Shown here piece by piece: positions 29,045-37,679 of a DNA stretch of 37,753 nucleotides. The notes under the pieces are model-generated. The model saw only the letters and a program-made list of their open reading frames with translations, did not search any database and was not told the origin of the DNA. The DNA is taken from the NCBI GenBank assembly GCA_934234215.1, contig CAKQHB010000025.1:1-37753 (forward strand), read 5' to 3'. The DNA comes from an uncultured Cuneatibacter sp. (lineage in GTDB: Bacteria > Bacillota > Clostridia > Lachnospirales > Lachnospiraceae). A program made the translations under genes and the position numbers. Position 1 is the stretch's first letter. Each line of letters starts with the position of its first letter.

Positions 29045-30742
29045 TTACTTATTGATCTTGAAGCTGCTCTTCAGAGACACGATCCGGTTAAATACCGGTG
29101 CGCCTTCCTTGGAATCTCTCCAGTCTGCGCAGAAATAGCCATTGCGCATGAACTGGAAGCTGTCATATGCCTTTGCCTCCATCAGAGCAGGCTCTACATA
29201 GCACTCCGGCAGAACCGTCAGAGAGTGCGGATTCAGGTTCAGAGAACCATCCTCGTTCAGCTTGCCCTTCTCTTCATCTACGATATTCTCATACAGACGG
29301 CACTCTACCTTGCCCGCAGTTCCTTCGTATACCCAGTGGATCGTACCCTTTACTTTTCTTCCGGTAAATCCGCTGCCGCTCTTTGTCTCCGGATCATAGG
29401 TTGCGTGGATGACGGTGACATTGCCATTTTCATCCTTCTCACAGCCGGTGCAGGTCACAAAGTATGCACCCATCAGGCGAACTTCATTCCCCGGATACAG
29501 ACGGAAATATTTCTTAACCGGCTCTTCCATAAAGTCTTCCCGCTCGATGTACAGTTCGCGGCCGAACGGAACCTTTCTGCTGCCCAGCTCTTCGTTCTCC
29601 AGATTGTTCGGAACATCCAGATACTCCACCTGTCCTTCCGGATAGTTGTCGATCACCAGCTTTACCGGATTCAGGATTGCCATCATACGAGCCTTCTTTA
29701 ATTTCAGGTCCTCTCTGACACAATACTCTAACATCGCATAATCGACCGAAGAGTTTGCTTTGGAAATACCACACAGCTCCACGAAGCTGCGAATGGACTC
29801 CGGTGTGAATCCCCGGCGTCTCAGCGCACTGATAGAAACCAGTCTCGGATCATCCCATCCGTCTACGATACCGTCCTGTACCAGTTTCTTGATGTAACGC
29901 TTACCAGTGATAACATTTGTCAGATACAACTTTGCGAACTCGATCTGCTTCGGAGGCTGCGGGAATTCACACTCCCGTACTACCCAGTCATACAGCGGTC
30001 TGTGATCCTCAAACTCCAGCGTACAGATCGAATGTGTGATGTGCTCAATAGCATCCTCAATGGGATGTGCGAAATCATACATCGGGTAGATACACCACTT
30101 ATCCCCTGTGTTATGATGAGTAACATGAGCAACACGGTAGATGATCGGGTCACGCATGTTGATATTCGCAGATGCCATGTCGATCTTTGCACGCAGAACC
30201 TTCTCACCATCTGCGTACATGCCGTTCTTCATATTCTCAAACAGTTCCAGATTCTCCTCTACGGAACGGTTGCGGTAAGGACTCTCCTTACCCGGCTCTG
30301 TCAGCGTACCGCGGTACTCACGGATCTCATCTGCGGTCAGATCGCACACATATGCCTTGCCCTTCTTGATGAGCTTCACAGCACACTCATACATTGTCTG
30401 AAAGTAATTTGATGCGAAGAACAGACGATCCTCAAAATCCGCCCCCAGCCACTTGATATCCTCGATGATGGAGTTTACAAACTCGGTGTCTTCTTTGGTC
30501 GGGTTTGTATCATCAAAACGCAGGTTGAACTTTCCATGATATTTCTGTGCAAGTCCATAGTTTAACAGAATCGACTTTGCATGTCCGATATGCAGGTATC
30601 CGTTAGGCTCCGGAGGGAAACGGGTCTGTACATGATCATAAACGCCTTCTGCCAGATCCTTCTCGATGATCTGCTCAATAAAATTTTTTGATTCCGGCTC
30701 TTTTGTCTCTTCCGGTGTAACATTTAATTTTTCGTTTTCCAT
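29045..30742 (-). CDS. glnS: Glutaminyl-tRNA synthetase
   Basis: GlnRS charges tRNA-Gln directly with glutamine. The catalytic domain has PPEPNGYLHIGHAKS (HIGH at 51-54), FDDTNPTKED and YDFAHPIEDAIEHITHS. VDGWDDPRLVSISALRRRGFTPESI is also typical. The second signature, MSK in E. coli GlnRS, reads ITGKR (278-282), keeping only the lysine. The anticodon-binding beta-barrels fill the last 200 residues. Length 565 is normal. GAGGA precedes the ATG. The leader of about 50 bases holds a small CCCGG/CCGGG hairpin and no T-box. Confidence 0.97.
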   Translation of the reverse strand: MENEKLNVTPEETKEPESKNFIEQIIEKDLAEGVYDHVQTRFPPEPNGYLHIGHAKSILLNYGLAQKYHGKFNLRFDDTNPTKEDTEFVNSIIEDIKWLGADFEDRLFFASNYFQTMYECAVKLIKKGKAYVCDLTADEIREYRGTLTEPGKESPYRNRSVEENLELFENMKNGMYADGEKVLRAKIDMASANINMRDPIIYRVAHVTHHNTGDKWCIYPMYDFAHPIEDAIEHITHSICTLEFEDHRPLYDWVVRECEFPQPPKQIEFAKLYLTNVITGKRYIKKLVQDGIVDGWDDPRLVSISALRRRGFTPESIRSFVELCGISKANSSVDYAMLEYCVREDLKLKKARMMAILNPVKLVIDNYPEGQVEYLDVPNNLENEELGSRKVPFGRELYIEREDFMEEPVKKYFRLYPGNEVRLMGAYFVTCTGCEKDENGNVTVIHATYDPETKSGSGFTGRKVKGTIHWVYEGTAGKVECRLYENIVDEEKGKLNEDGSLNLNPHSLTVLPECYVEPALMEAKAYDSFQFMRNGYFCADWRDSKEGAPVFNRIVSLKSSFKINK

Positions 30743-30796
30743 ACATCCTCTTTTCCAGCCCCGGCGAATCCGGGACCTTTACCATTCTGTCTATGA

Positions 30797-30825
30797 ATTA
30801 TACAAGATTCCACCTCGTCTTGCAA
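30797..30825 (-). promoter_or_regulatory. Promoter of glnS
   Basis: Minus-strand TTGCAA (30820-30825), 17-bp spacer, TATAAT (30797-30802). Confidence 0.85.
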
Positions 30826-30852
30826 TCGGTTTTTTCTTTGTATCTTTGCAAA

Positions 30853-30885
30853 GAAAAAAGCGAAGACCAAAAAGATCTTCGCTTT
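30853..30885 (-). terminator. Terminator of the tRNA-Thr pair
   Basis: On the minus strand AAAGCGAAGA pairs with TCTTCGCTTT (10 bp) and TTTTTC follows. It begins three bases after the second tRNA-Thr. Confidence 0.9.
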
Positions 30886-30888
30886 CCG

Positions 30889-30960
30889 AGCTGATGACGA
30901 GAATTGAACTCGTGACCCCTTCCTTACCAAGGAAGTGCTCTACCGCTGAGCCACATCAGC
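30889..30960 (-). tRNA. tRNA-Thr (anticodon GGT), distal copy
   Basis: Minus-strand 72-nt cloverleaf: acceptor GCTGATG with CATCAGC, anticodon stem CTTCC/GGAAG with loop TTGGTAA, T-arm ACGAG-TTCAATT-CTCGT, discriminator T. No encoded CCA. Identical to the copy at 31020-31091, 59 bases upstream. Confidence 0.95.
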
Positions 30961-31019
30961 TTACTGTATGTTGTCCTGACAGGACTTTTATATAAGAAAG
31001 AGGAACTATCTCCTCTCAG

Positions 31020-31091
31020 AGCTGATGACGAGAATTGAACTCGTGACCCCTTCCTTACCAAGGAAGTGCTCTACCGCTGAGCCACATCAGC
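31020..31091 (-). tRNA. tRNA-Thr (anticodon GGT), promoter-proximal copy
   Basis: Identical in sequence to the copy at 30889-30960. Both lie behind one promoter at 31128-31156. The spacer has a small hairpin (AGAGGA/TCCTCT) that could guide processing of the dimeric precursor. Confidence 0.95.
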
Positions 31092-31127
31092 TTGGCGAAC
31101 TCACATACCGCGCTCGCAACGAAAATT

Positions 31128-31156
31128 ATATTACCAGACCAGTCGTCTTTTGTCAA
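31128..31156 (-). promoter_or_regulatory. Promoter of the tRNA-Thr pair
   Basis: Minus-strand TTGACA (31151-31156), 17-bp spacer, TAATAT (31128-31133). It lies within 40 bases of the end of the NYN RNase gene. Confidence 0.85.
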
Positions 31157-31193
31157 CAACTTTTTCAAAAAGTTTTTATGAAGTTTTCCGGGA

Positions 31194-31712
31194 TTACTCC
31201 GTCTCTTTTAGACGCAGCTGCTCCAGCAATGCAGACTGCTCCGGCGACAGCTGATCCATCAGACTATTTCTGCGAATCTGGTTCACTTCCGTATAGTTTT
31301 TCCGGATGTGATGCTTCATCTCCCGGATCTCTTTCTGGAACTCTCTGGCAGACACTCGCGTTGCGCCCTCTCCGAGAATGATGATCTGCTCCAGACGATC
31401 GGACGTCACGACCCGGACGCTTCCCTGACGAACATAACTGCCTGTTACTTTTTCAATGTACTGATCCGCCGTCTCTGCCTCTTTTGTGAATACCACATCA
31501 ATATTATGATAATGGTGCACCTCGCCGGGATTGCCCTTGACCTTATAACCATCAAACACAACAATAACATGCTCCTTGCGGAAGCCCTGATAATTAGACA
31601 GCGTATCCTGCAGCTTCATGCGGGCAGCATCAATACTCTGCTTTGACAGTTTATTCAGATTGTCCCACGCGAAAATCACGTTATATCCATCTACGAGCAA
31701 AAAGTTCTCCAT
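31194..31712 (-). CDS. NYN-domain ribonuclease, YacP/Rae1 family
   Basis: In Bacillus the homologue Rae1 is a ribosome-associated endoribonuclease. The PIN-like NYN fold shows acidic residues at LLVDGYNVI (Asp8), VVFDGYK (Asp54), ETADQYIEK (Asp83) and VVTSDRLEQ (Asp105). Length 172 is normal. It is the last gene of the conserved cysS-mrnC-rlmB-yacP cluster. The specific mRNA targets cannot be inferred. Confidence 0.93.
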   Translation of the reverse strand: MENFLLVDGYNVIFAWDNLNKLSKQSIDAARMKLQDTLSNYQGFRKEHVIVVFDGYKVKGNPGEVHHYHNIDVVFTKEAETADQYIEKVTGSYVRQGSVRVVTSDRLEQIIILGEGATRVSAREFQKEIREMKHHIRKNYTEVNQIRRNSLMDQLSPEQSALLEQLRLKETE

Positions 31713-31763
31713 GCCGCCCTCCTTTCTTACATTCCACCGCTTCTTAAATGAAATAAAATGAAC

Positions 31764-32537
31764 TTACATCATGCGCTGACGCACAATCTCATATGCCAGA
31801 ACGCCCGCTGCCACCGATGCATTCAGGGAATCGATATCCCCCTTCATCGGGATGGACGCGATCATGTCGCACTTTTCCCTCACAAGACGACTGACGCCCT
31901 CGCCTTCATTGCCGATCACAAGGCCAATCGGTCCTTTCATATTGACACGGTACATCACATCACCGCCCATATCTGCGCAGACGAACCAGATGCCTCTCTT
32001 TTTCAAATCCTCGATCGTGGCAGATAGATTCGTCACCTTTGCCACCGGCACATAATGAATCGCACCTGCGGATGTCTTTGCCACCGTTGCGGTCAGACCA
32101 ACTGCACGGCGCTTCGGAATAATGATACCGTGGGCTCCTGCCTGGTTTGCCGTCCGAATGATCGCACCCAGATTGTGCGGATCTTCGATGCCGTCTAACA
32201 GGATCAGGAACGGATCTTCGCCCTTTTCTTCTGCCTTCTTCAGAATGTCCTCCACCTCTGCGTAAGCATAAGCTGCTGCATGTGCCACAACACCCTGATG
32301 ATTTCCGGTCTCAGACAACTGCCCAAGGCGCTCTTTGGATACGAAAGATACGATTGTATCCTGCTTCTTTGCTTCCCGCAGGATCGACTTGATCGGGCCG
32401 TCCTGACAGCCATCTAACACGTACAGACGGTCTACCGTTCTGCCGGAGCGAAATGCTTCCAGTACTGCATTTCTGCCCTCCACGATAAACTGCATCTGGG
32501 TATCTTCTACCTGCTCTCTTTTTTCTTTTTTATTCAC
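31764..32537 (-). CDS. rlmB: 23S rRNA (guanosine-2'-O)-methyltransferase RlmB
   Basis: A SPOUT (TrmH family) methyltransferase using S-adenosylmethionine. An N-terminal substrate-binding domain begins IVEGRNAVLEAF. The SPOUT motifs are LLDGIEDPHNLGAIIRTANQAGAHGII, GLVIGNEGEGVSRLV and IPMKGDIDSLNASVAAGVLAYE, in which the trefoil knot binds the cofactor. Length 257 is normal. The start codon is GTG, with TGGAGA four bases upstream. It lies 44 bases after mrnC. Confidence 0.95.
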   Translation of the reverse strand: MNKKEKREQVEDTQMQFIVEGRNAVLEAFRSGRTVDRLYVLDGCQDGPIKSILREAKKQDTIVSFVSKERLGQLSETGNHQGVVAHAAAYAYAEVEDILKKAEEKGEDPFLILLDGIEDPHNLGAIIRTANQAGAHGIIIPKRRAVGLTATVAKTSAGAIHYVPVAKVTNLSATIEDLKKRGIWFVCADMGGDVMYRVNMKGPIGLVIGNEGEGVSRLVREKCDMIASIPMKGDIDSLNASVAAGVLAYEIVRQRMM

Positions 32538-32581
32538 CTGTTCTCCATTCCATCCGTCAGACGCATGTTTCCGCCCGACAA

Positions 32582-33019
32582 CTAGATTTGTGTGATATTT
32601 TTCTTCCGTGCGATCTCAAACGACCGCTTCAAAAGCTGCTGCAGCCGCTCTTCCTGATGATCGAGATATAAAAATCCCACCAACGCCTCAAAGCCGGTCG
32701 CCGTGCGGTATTCGATCACCGTCGCATTTTTTGCCTTTGTGGGAGATTTGGCATTGCGCCCTCTGCGGTAAACCGCCAGTTCCTCCTCCGTCAGCTCCGG
32801 CTCCAGCTCGTGCAGGATCGCACACTGCGTCGGAGCCTTCGCCAGAACACTGCCCATGCTGTTCAGATGATCTACGGAGCGATTGCCCTTTGTGACAAGC
32901 AGGCTGCGGATCCACAGCTCATAAACGCAGTCCCCCAGATATGCCAGCGTCAGCGGGGACAGATTTCGCGGATCCTGCTCTTTTAACTGCATGGACTCTG
33001 TAAATTCCTGATAATTCAT
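32582..33019 (-). CDS. mrnC: Mini-ribonuclease III
   Basis: Mini-III is an RNase III catalytic domain without a dsRNA-binding domain; in Bacillus it matures 23S rRNA. The signature LTLAYLGDCVYELWIR contains catalytic Asp30, and EALVGFLYLDHQEERLQQLL near the C-terminus supplies the second acidic site. Length 145 is normal. Its start lies three bases after the cysS stop codon, so translation is coupled. Confidence 0.95.
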   Translation of the reverse strand: MNYQEFTESMQLKEQDPRNLSPLTLAYLGDCVYELWIRSLLVTKGNRSVDHLNSMGSVLAKAPTQCAILHELEPELTEEELAVYRRGRNAKSPTKAKNATVIEYRTATGFEALVGFLYLDHQEERLQQLLKRSFEIARKKNITQI

Positions 33020-33022
33020 AAA

Positions 33023-34444
33023 TTACGCTCTCTTCCAGGTAACGCCCTGACGGGTATCTTCCAGAATAATGCCCTTCTCCAGAAGCTCTGCACGAATCTC
33101 ATCTGCACGGGCAAAGTCGCGGTTCTTTCTCGCTGCGGTACGCTCTGCGATCAGCGCTTCCACGTCTGCGTCTAACAGCTCTTCTTTCTTCTCGGTGATG
33201 ATGCCCAGAACATCTGCCATCGTCTTTAATTCGTCTGCAATTGCTTGTACTGCAACCTTTGCGGTATCCTCCTGCACGGAAGTATTTGCCAGTTTTACCA
33301 GCTCAAACATCGCTGCAATGGCATCTGCAGTATTGCAGTCATCATCCATCGCTGCCTCATACTTGTCCATCAGAGACTTTGCTTCTGTAAGCATCGCCTG
33401 CTCCTGCTCACTGACTTCCTTCTCGGAAGCTGTGCCAAGCAGATTGTTCAGACGTCCTGCTGCAGTGCAGATACGCTCCAGACCGTTCTTTGCAGCCTCC
33501 ATCAGCTCTGCGCTGAAGTTCAGCGGACTTCTGTAATGAGCACTCAGCATGAAGAAACGCAGCACCTGCAGATCGTACTTTTCTGCAATGTCACGAACGG
33601 TAAAGAAGTTGCCCAAAGACTTGGACATCTTTGTGCCGTCGATATTCAAAAATGCATTGTGCATCCAGTAACGTGCAAACTGCTTGCCATTTGCAGCCTC
33701 ACTCTGTGCGATCTCATTTTCATGGTGCGGGAATACCAGATCCTCGCCGCCGGCATGAATGTCGATCTCATCTCCCAGATAATGCTTGGACATAACAGAG
33801 CACTCAATATGCCAGCCGGGACGGCCTTCACACCACGGGGACGTCCACGCCGGTTCGCCCTCTTTCTTCGGCTTCCACAATACAAAATCCAGATCATCTT
33901 CCTTGCCATCCGTACCGCGCACCTGAATGTCGCGATGACCTGCCTGCAGATCATCCAGATTCTTATGGGACAGCTTGCCATAGCCCTCGAACTTTCTTGT
34001 GCGATAGTAAACGGTGCCGTCTGCCGCCGCATACGCATATCCCTTGTCAATCAGTGTCTGGATCATCGCCAGCATGCCGGGAATCTCTTCTGTCGCCAGC
34101 GGATGATGGGTCGCCGGGCGAACATTCATCGCTGCCATATCCTTCTTGCACTCCTCGATATAGCGCTTTGCCACTTCTGCTGCATCCACGCCCTCTTCCT
34201 GTGCCTTGCGGATGATCTTGTCATCGACGTCAGTAAAGTTGCTGACATAGTTCACTTCGTAGCCCTTATACTCCAGATAACGACGGAATGTATCAAATAC
34301 GATCATCGGACGTGCGTTGCCGATGTGGATCAGATTGTATACGGTCGGTCCGCACACATACATCCGCACCTTACCCGGTTCGATCGGAACAAATGTCTCT
34401 TTTTTTCTTGTCAGTGTATTAAAAATACGGATTGAATCACCCAT
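33023..34444 (-). CDS. cysS: Cysteinyl-tRNA synthetase
   Basis: CysRS charges tRNA-Cys. CGPTVYNLIHIGNARP carries zinc ligand Cys31 and the HIGH-like HIGN (40-43). WHIECSVMSKHYLGDEIDIHAGGEDLVFPHHENE and KMSKSLGN (about 270) complete the class I site. With MGDSIRIFN as start the protein has 473 residues; GGGAG lies eight bases upstream. A longer frame to 34576 would overlap ispF and the promoter at 34473-34501, so I reject it. No T-box leader is present. Confidence 0.98.
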   Translation of the reverse strand: MGDSIRIFNTLTRKKETFVPIEPGKVRMYVCGPTVYNLIHIGNARPMIVFDTFRRYLEYKGYEVNYVSNFTDVDDKIIRKAQEEGVDAAEVAKRYIEECKKDMAAMNVRPATHHPLATEEIPGMLAMIQTLIDKGYAYAAADGTVYYRTRKFEGYGKLSHKNLDDLQAGHRDIQVRGTDGKEDDLDFVLWKPKKEGEPAWTSPWCEGRPGWHIECSVMSKHYLGDEIDIHAGGEDLVFPHHENEIAQSEAANGKQFARYWMHNAFLNIDGTKMSKSLGNFFTVRDIAEKYDLQVLRFFMLSAHYRSPLNFSAELMEAAKNGLERICTAAGRLNNLLGTASEKEVSEQEQAMLTEAKSLMDKYEAAMDDDCNTADAIAAMFELVKLANTSVQEDTAKVAVQAIADELKTMADVLGIITEKKEELLDADVEALIAERTAARKNRDFARADEIRAELLEKGIILEDTRQGVTWKRA

Positions 34445-34472
34445 TTCTCTATCTCCCTTCTGTCTGTCAGAA

Positions 34473-34501
34473 ATTTTATAGAACTCTGTACCTTTTGTCA
34501 A
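34473..34501 (-). promoter_or_regulatory. Internal promoter of cysS
   Basis: Minus-strand TTGACA (34496-34501), 17-bp spacer, TAAAAT (34473-34478), in the 67-base gap after ispF. It allows cysS-mrnC-rlmB-yacP to be expressed apart from the upstream genes. Confidence 0.85.
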
Positions 34502-34511
34502 GCACAGCCTT

Positions 34512-34994
34512 TCATTCTGTATATAAAAGCGCGATTGCCTGAGAGGAGATTCCCTCTCCTGCGCCGGTAAATCCAAGGCCTTCCTCTGTCGTTGCCTTCA
34601 CACCGATCTGCGAAAGATCGATCTGCAATGCATTTGCAATATTTTGCCGCATCTGCTCCCGGTACGGTGCCATCTTCGGTCTCTGTGCAATGATCGTCGC
34701 GTCAATATTTCCAATGTGGAATCCATGTTCCCGCAAAAGTGCACCCACCTGCTCCAGCAGCGTGATACTGGAAATGCCTGCATACGCCGGATCGGTGTCC
34801 GGAAAATGCTTTCCGATATCACCAAGCGCTGCCGCACCCAAAAGTGCGTCCATGATTGCATGCAGCAAGACATCCGCATCGGAATGTCCCAGCAGCCCCT
34901 TCTCATAAGGGATGTTCACGCCGCCCAGGATCAGCGCCCGATTCTCTACGAGGCGATGCACATCATATCCCATGCCAATTCTCATATTTTCCAT
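34512..34994 (-). CDS. ispF: 2-C-methyl-D-erythritol 2,4-cyclodiphosphate synthase
   Basis: IspF makes the cyclic diphosphate intermediate of the MEP isoprenoid pathway. MRIGMGYDVH holds metal ligands Asp11 and His13, and GHSDADVLLHAIMDALLGA holds the third ligand, His45. IGVKATTEEGLGFTGAGEGI is the C-terminal signature. Length 160 is normal. AGAGGG precedes the ATG; a second ATG three codons in is possible. It lies 16 bases after the lipid kinase gene. Confidence 0.98.
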   Translation of the reverse strand: MENMRIGMGYDVHRLVENRALILGGVNIPYEKGLLGHSDADVLLHAIMDALLGAAALGDIGKHFPDTDPAYAGISSITLLEQVGALLREHGFHIGNIDATIIAQRPKMAPYREQMRQNIANALQIDLSQIGVKATTEEGLGFTGAGEGISSQAIALLYTE

Positions 34995-35010
34995 GCCTTT
35001 CCCTCTTTTC

Positions 35011-35955
35011 TCAGTCTTTCTCCGTAATCAGCACCAAACCACCCTTGTGGCAGGTAAAGAGCACCTCCCGCTGGCATCCTGCTGACTCGCCGTCTGTATG
35101 TACCGGTTTTTTCTCCTGAATCGTGATCCGCACTTCCTTGCAGTCGTGCAGCGTCACTCCCGGATAAAATCCATGTTTTCGGAACAGGGAGCAAAACATC
35201 GCCAAAAAGAATCCAAACACGCCCATGTGGTTCATCACACACAGTGACAGCTTCCCATCCGACGGGTCCGCCTCCGGTGCAAAACAAAATCCACCGCCCT
35301 CATAGGGCTGGATATGTGCCGACACAAAACGCGCCCGCTTTAGCCTGATCCGCTTTCCATCATCCGTCACCAGTTCGCCATTCATCGGACCGGAACCAAA
35401 CAGCTGCCAGATGCCGGTCACAAGATAGCTGAGTTTTTCCAGATGAACTTTCTGGAGGCTCTTTCGCACGCCGGAATACAGCAGCTTGTGACACACCGCC
35501 GCATCAAATCCGATACCGCCGCTCACAAGAAACCGTCTCTGTATACCGTCCCCACAGCTTGCTTCTCCGTAGTCCAGCTTTCGGAAATATTTCGGATGCA
35601 GCAGCAGATCTACCGCCTTCTCGATGTCTCTCGTGCAGTGCATCGCCCGCGCAAAATCATTTCCGGAGCCAGTGGGAATATATCCCAACAGCGGCTTCTG
35701 CTCCAGATGCAATCCGTTCAAAACTTCATTTAAAGTACCGTCGCCGCCCAGCACCGCCAGCACCTGTCGTTCCTCCGTCTTCTCACGGGTCAGCGCCTCT
35801 GCAATCTGCCCTGCATCCAGGTCCGGTTTTGTCAGATGCAGTCGGTAATCGATTTCTTCCTGCTGATTCTGCCGGCGCAGCTCCGCCTCCACCTGATTCC
35901 AGATCAAAGCGCCCTGCTTTCCTCTCGAAACCGGATTCACAATAAATTCTATCAT
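35011..35955 (-). CDS. Lipid kinase of the diacylglycerol kinase family (YegS/BmrU-like)
   Basis: A predicted soluble lipid kinase that phosphorylates a hydroxyl group of diacylglycerol or a related lipid. The catalytic DAGK domain shows FIVNPVSRGKQG, LGGDGTLNEVLNG (GGDGT at 70-74) and GYIPTGSGNDFAR (91-103), the nucleotide-binding loops. The C-terminal sandwich domain ends TDGESAGCQREVLFTC; family members usually have a DGE motif here, and it is present. I start at the ATG of MIEFIV, nine bases after AGAGGA; a TTG two codons earlier is possible. Length 314. It lies 23 bases after the GGDEF gene. Confidence 0.93.
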   Translation of the reverse strand: MIEFIVNPVSRGKQGALIWNQVEAELRRQNQQEEIDYRLHLTKPDLDAGQIAEALTREKTEERQVLAVLGGDGTLNEVLNGLHLEQKPLLGYIPTGSGNDFARAMHCTRDIEKAVDLLLHPKYFRKLDYGEASCGDGIQRRFLVSGGIGFDAAVCHKLLYSGVRKSLQKVHLEKLSYLVTGIWQLFGSGPMNGELVTDDGKRIRLKRARFVSAHIQPYEGGGFCFAPEADPSDGKLSLCVMNHMGVFGFFLAMFCSLFRKHGFYPGVTLHDCKEVRITIQEKKPVHTDGESAGCQREVLFTCHKGGLVLITEKD

Positions 35956-35978
35956 ATGCAACGTCCTCTCATGCCGGA

Positions 35979-37517
35979 CTATTCCGCGCGCCCCGCATGC
36001 TTTCTTCGCTTTTGTGCAAACATCTTTTCATCTGCCGCATCCAGAATCTTCTTTGGATCTGACTCGCTTGCAAACGGCCAGATGCCATAAGAAAACGAGA
36101 TCGGCAGTTTTTCTTTCGTCACATGCTTTTGCAAAAGAGCCTCTGTGATTCGCTCCATACGTCTCGCCATACGAAGCTCATCGCATTCCGTAAGCAGCAC
36201 AAACTCATCGCCGCCGTAGCGGTACAGCTCCTCTTCTTCCTCCAGCTCACGCATCAGATGGCTGACAAAGGAGAACAGGTACACATCTCCCGTCAGATGC
36301 CCGTAAGCATCGTTGATCCGCTTCAGATGATCCAGATCCATAAATATTAACGTGCCAGTCTCGGTGCGCATCCGGTCGTATCCCTGCGTGTTCAGCGCTT
36401 CACGGTTCAGGCAGCCGGTCGCAGTATCCCGAATCGAGCGGGCGCTGACTTCCTCATACATATGCTCCAGATCACTCAGCCGCAGCTGCTCTTTTGTCAT
36501 CTGGCGCATCATCTCCTGATTCTGATTATAGAACTTGCGCAGCGCCTCATTCTGCTCCTGCATGACCTGTAATTTATCCGCCGCATGATCCTTCTCATCC
36601 AGCTCATATGCCCTCATGAGATACTCATAAATCTGCAGCCGGTCGCCTACCAGAGAAAAATTGTGCAGCATCACCTGCATCAGCCAGATCAGCTCCTCGT
36701 ACTTTTTCTCTTCCAGCATCTTGTCTAAGAACGGACGATGCTCCGGCAAAGACATCCCAACCTCAAACTGATCTCCAATCAGGTGGGAACGCATAAATGC
36801 CAGATATTCTTCCGTGTCAATCACGCCTTCAAAAATACGCTTTGCACTCAGTGCTGTAAAGGAGCATGCCCGGACATAGCTCCGAAACAGTTCGGAGTCT
36901 TCATCGCCCTGCTGCATCTCCAGCAAATGCGCATAGGCCGTCCGCGCTTCCGGAAGATTGTTCTCCTGCACACAGATATAAAACAGATTGTTGTAATAAA
37001 CAATCCCGGCGATCTTGCGGCTCTCCTCCGACGACGACTCTCCGGACGGATTCTGCAGACTGATCTGATAGGTCAGCTCACAATAGCACTTCGCCCGCTC
37101 GCAAAATCCCATCTCATTCAGCGCAACCGACATAACATTATAAACTATGGATGCCTTGTCCAGACTCTCCTCTGCCACTGTTTGAAACTTCAAGCCATAC
37201 TCTACTGTCTTCGGCAGAAAGCTATAACTCAGATACAACATCGACAAACTGCTGTACAGCGATCCAAGTCCCACCGGATCTTTTACTTCTAACAGGAGAA
37301 GATCGCAAGCTCCGATCATCCTTGCAATGTTCTCATAGATTCCGTAGCGGCACACAATCCTTGTCATAATATAAAGATCACTCACTGCCGTCTCCGAATC
37401 TGTTTTTGCCAGCTTTTCGATCTGCCGGATCAGTTCTTCGTTCTGCTCTGCGGGAAAATCTTCTGCACGAATCTCATTCTTGTCGTAACACTCCCGCATC
37501 TTCTGTAATGACAACAT
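35979..37517 (-). CDS. Diguanylate cyclase with N-terminal helical (TPR-like) sensor region
   Basis: The C-terminal GGDEF domain (about 350-505) should make cyclic di-GMP from two GTP. FMDLDHLKRINDAYGHLTGD binds metal and GTP, and YGGDEFV (434-440) is the intact active site. No RxxD inhibitory site precedes GGDEF; the bases there code ELEEEEELYR. The first 300 residues are all-helical and resemble tetratricopeptide repeats (for example LGSLYSSLSMLYLSYSFLPKTVEYG and YENIARMIGACDLL). A coiled coil (about 320-350) links the two. There is no signal or membrane helix. Start at MLSLQKMREC (512 residues), downstream of the promoter at 37558-37586. Confidence 0.9.
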   Translation of the reverse strand: MLSLQKMRECYDKNEIRAEDFPAEQNEELIRQIEKLAKTDSETAVSDLYIMTRIVCRYGIYENIARMIGACDLLLLEVKDPVGLGSLYSSLSMLYLSYSFLPKTVEYGLKFQTVAEESLDKASIVYNVMSVALNEMGFCERAKCYCELTYQISLQNPSGESSSEESRKIAGIVYYNNLFYICVQENNLPEARTAYAHLLEMQQGDEDSELFRSYVRACSFTALSAKRIFEGVIDTEEYLAFMRSHLIGDQFEVGMSLPEHRPFLDKMLEEKKYEELIWLMQVMLHNFSLVGDRLQIYEYLMRAYELDEKDHAADKLQVMQEQNEALRKFYNQNQEMMRQMTKEQLRLSDLEHMYEEVSARSIRDTATGCLNREALNTQGYDRMRTETGTLIFMDLDHLKRINDAYGHLTGDVYLFSFVSHLMRELEEEEELYRYGGDEFVLLTECDELRMARRMERITEALLQKHVTKEKLPISFSYGIWPFASESDPKKILDAADEKMFAQKRRKHAGRAE

Positions 37518-37557
37518 TCCTCTTCGTTCCTCTCGTTCTCCGGATGTTCTCCTTACT

Positions 37558-37586
37558 ATTTTAGCCAATGCGGACGGTCTTGTAAA
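37558..37586 (-). promoter_or_regulatory. Promoter of the GGDEF gene cluster
   Basis: Minus-strand TTTACA (37581-37586), 17-bp spacer, TAAAAT (37558-37563). It would drive the GGDEF, lipid kinase and ispF genes. Confidence 0.75.
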
Positions 37587-37630
37587 GCGGATATTCACAT
37601 TCCGTGTCTTCTCATTGCTTTTAGGCAAAC

Positions 37631-37673
37631 AAAAAACCTCAAAGTACTGAATCTTCAATACTTTAAGGTTTTC
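37631..37673 (-). terminator. Terminator of tRNA-Met
   Basis: On the minus strand AACCTTAAAGTATTGA pairs with TCAGTACTTTGAGGTT (two mismatches or G-U pairs), and TTTT follows. It starts ten bases after the tRNA. Confidence 0.85.
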
Positions 37674-37679
37674 AATCAG

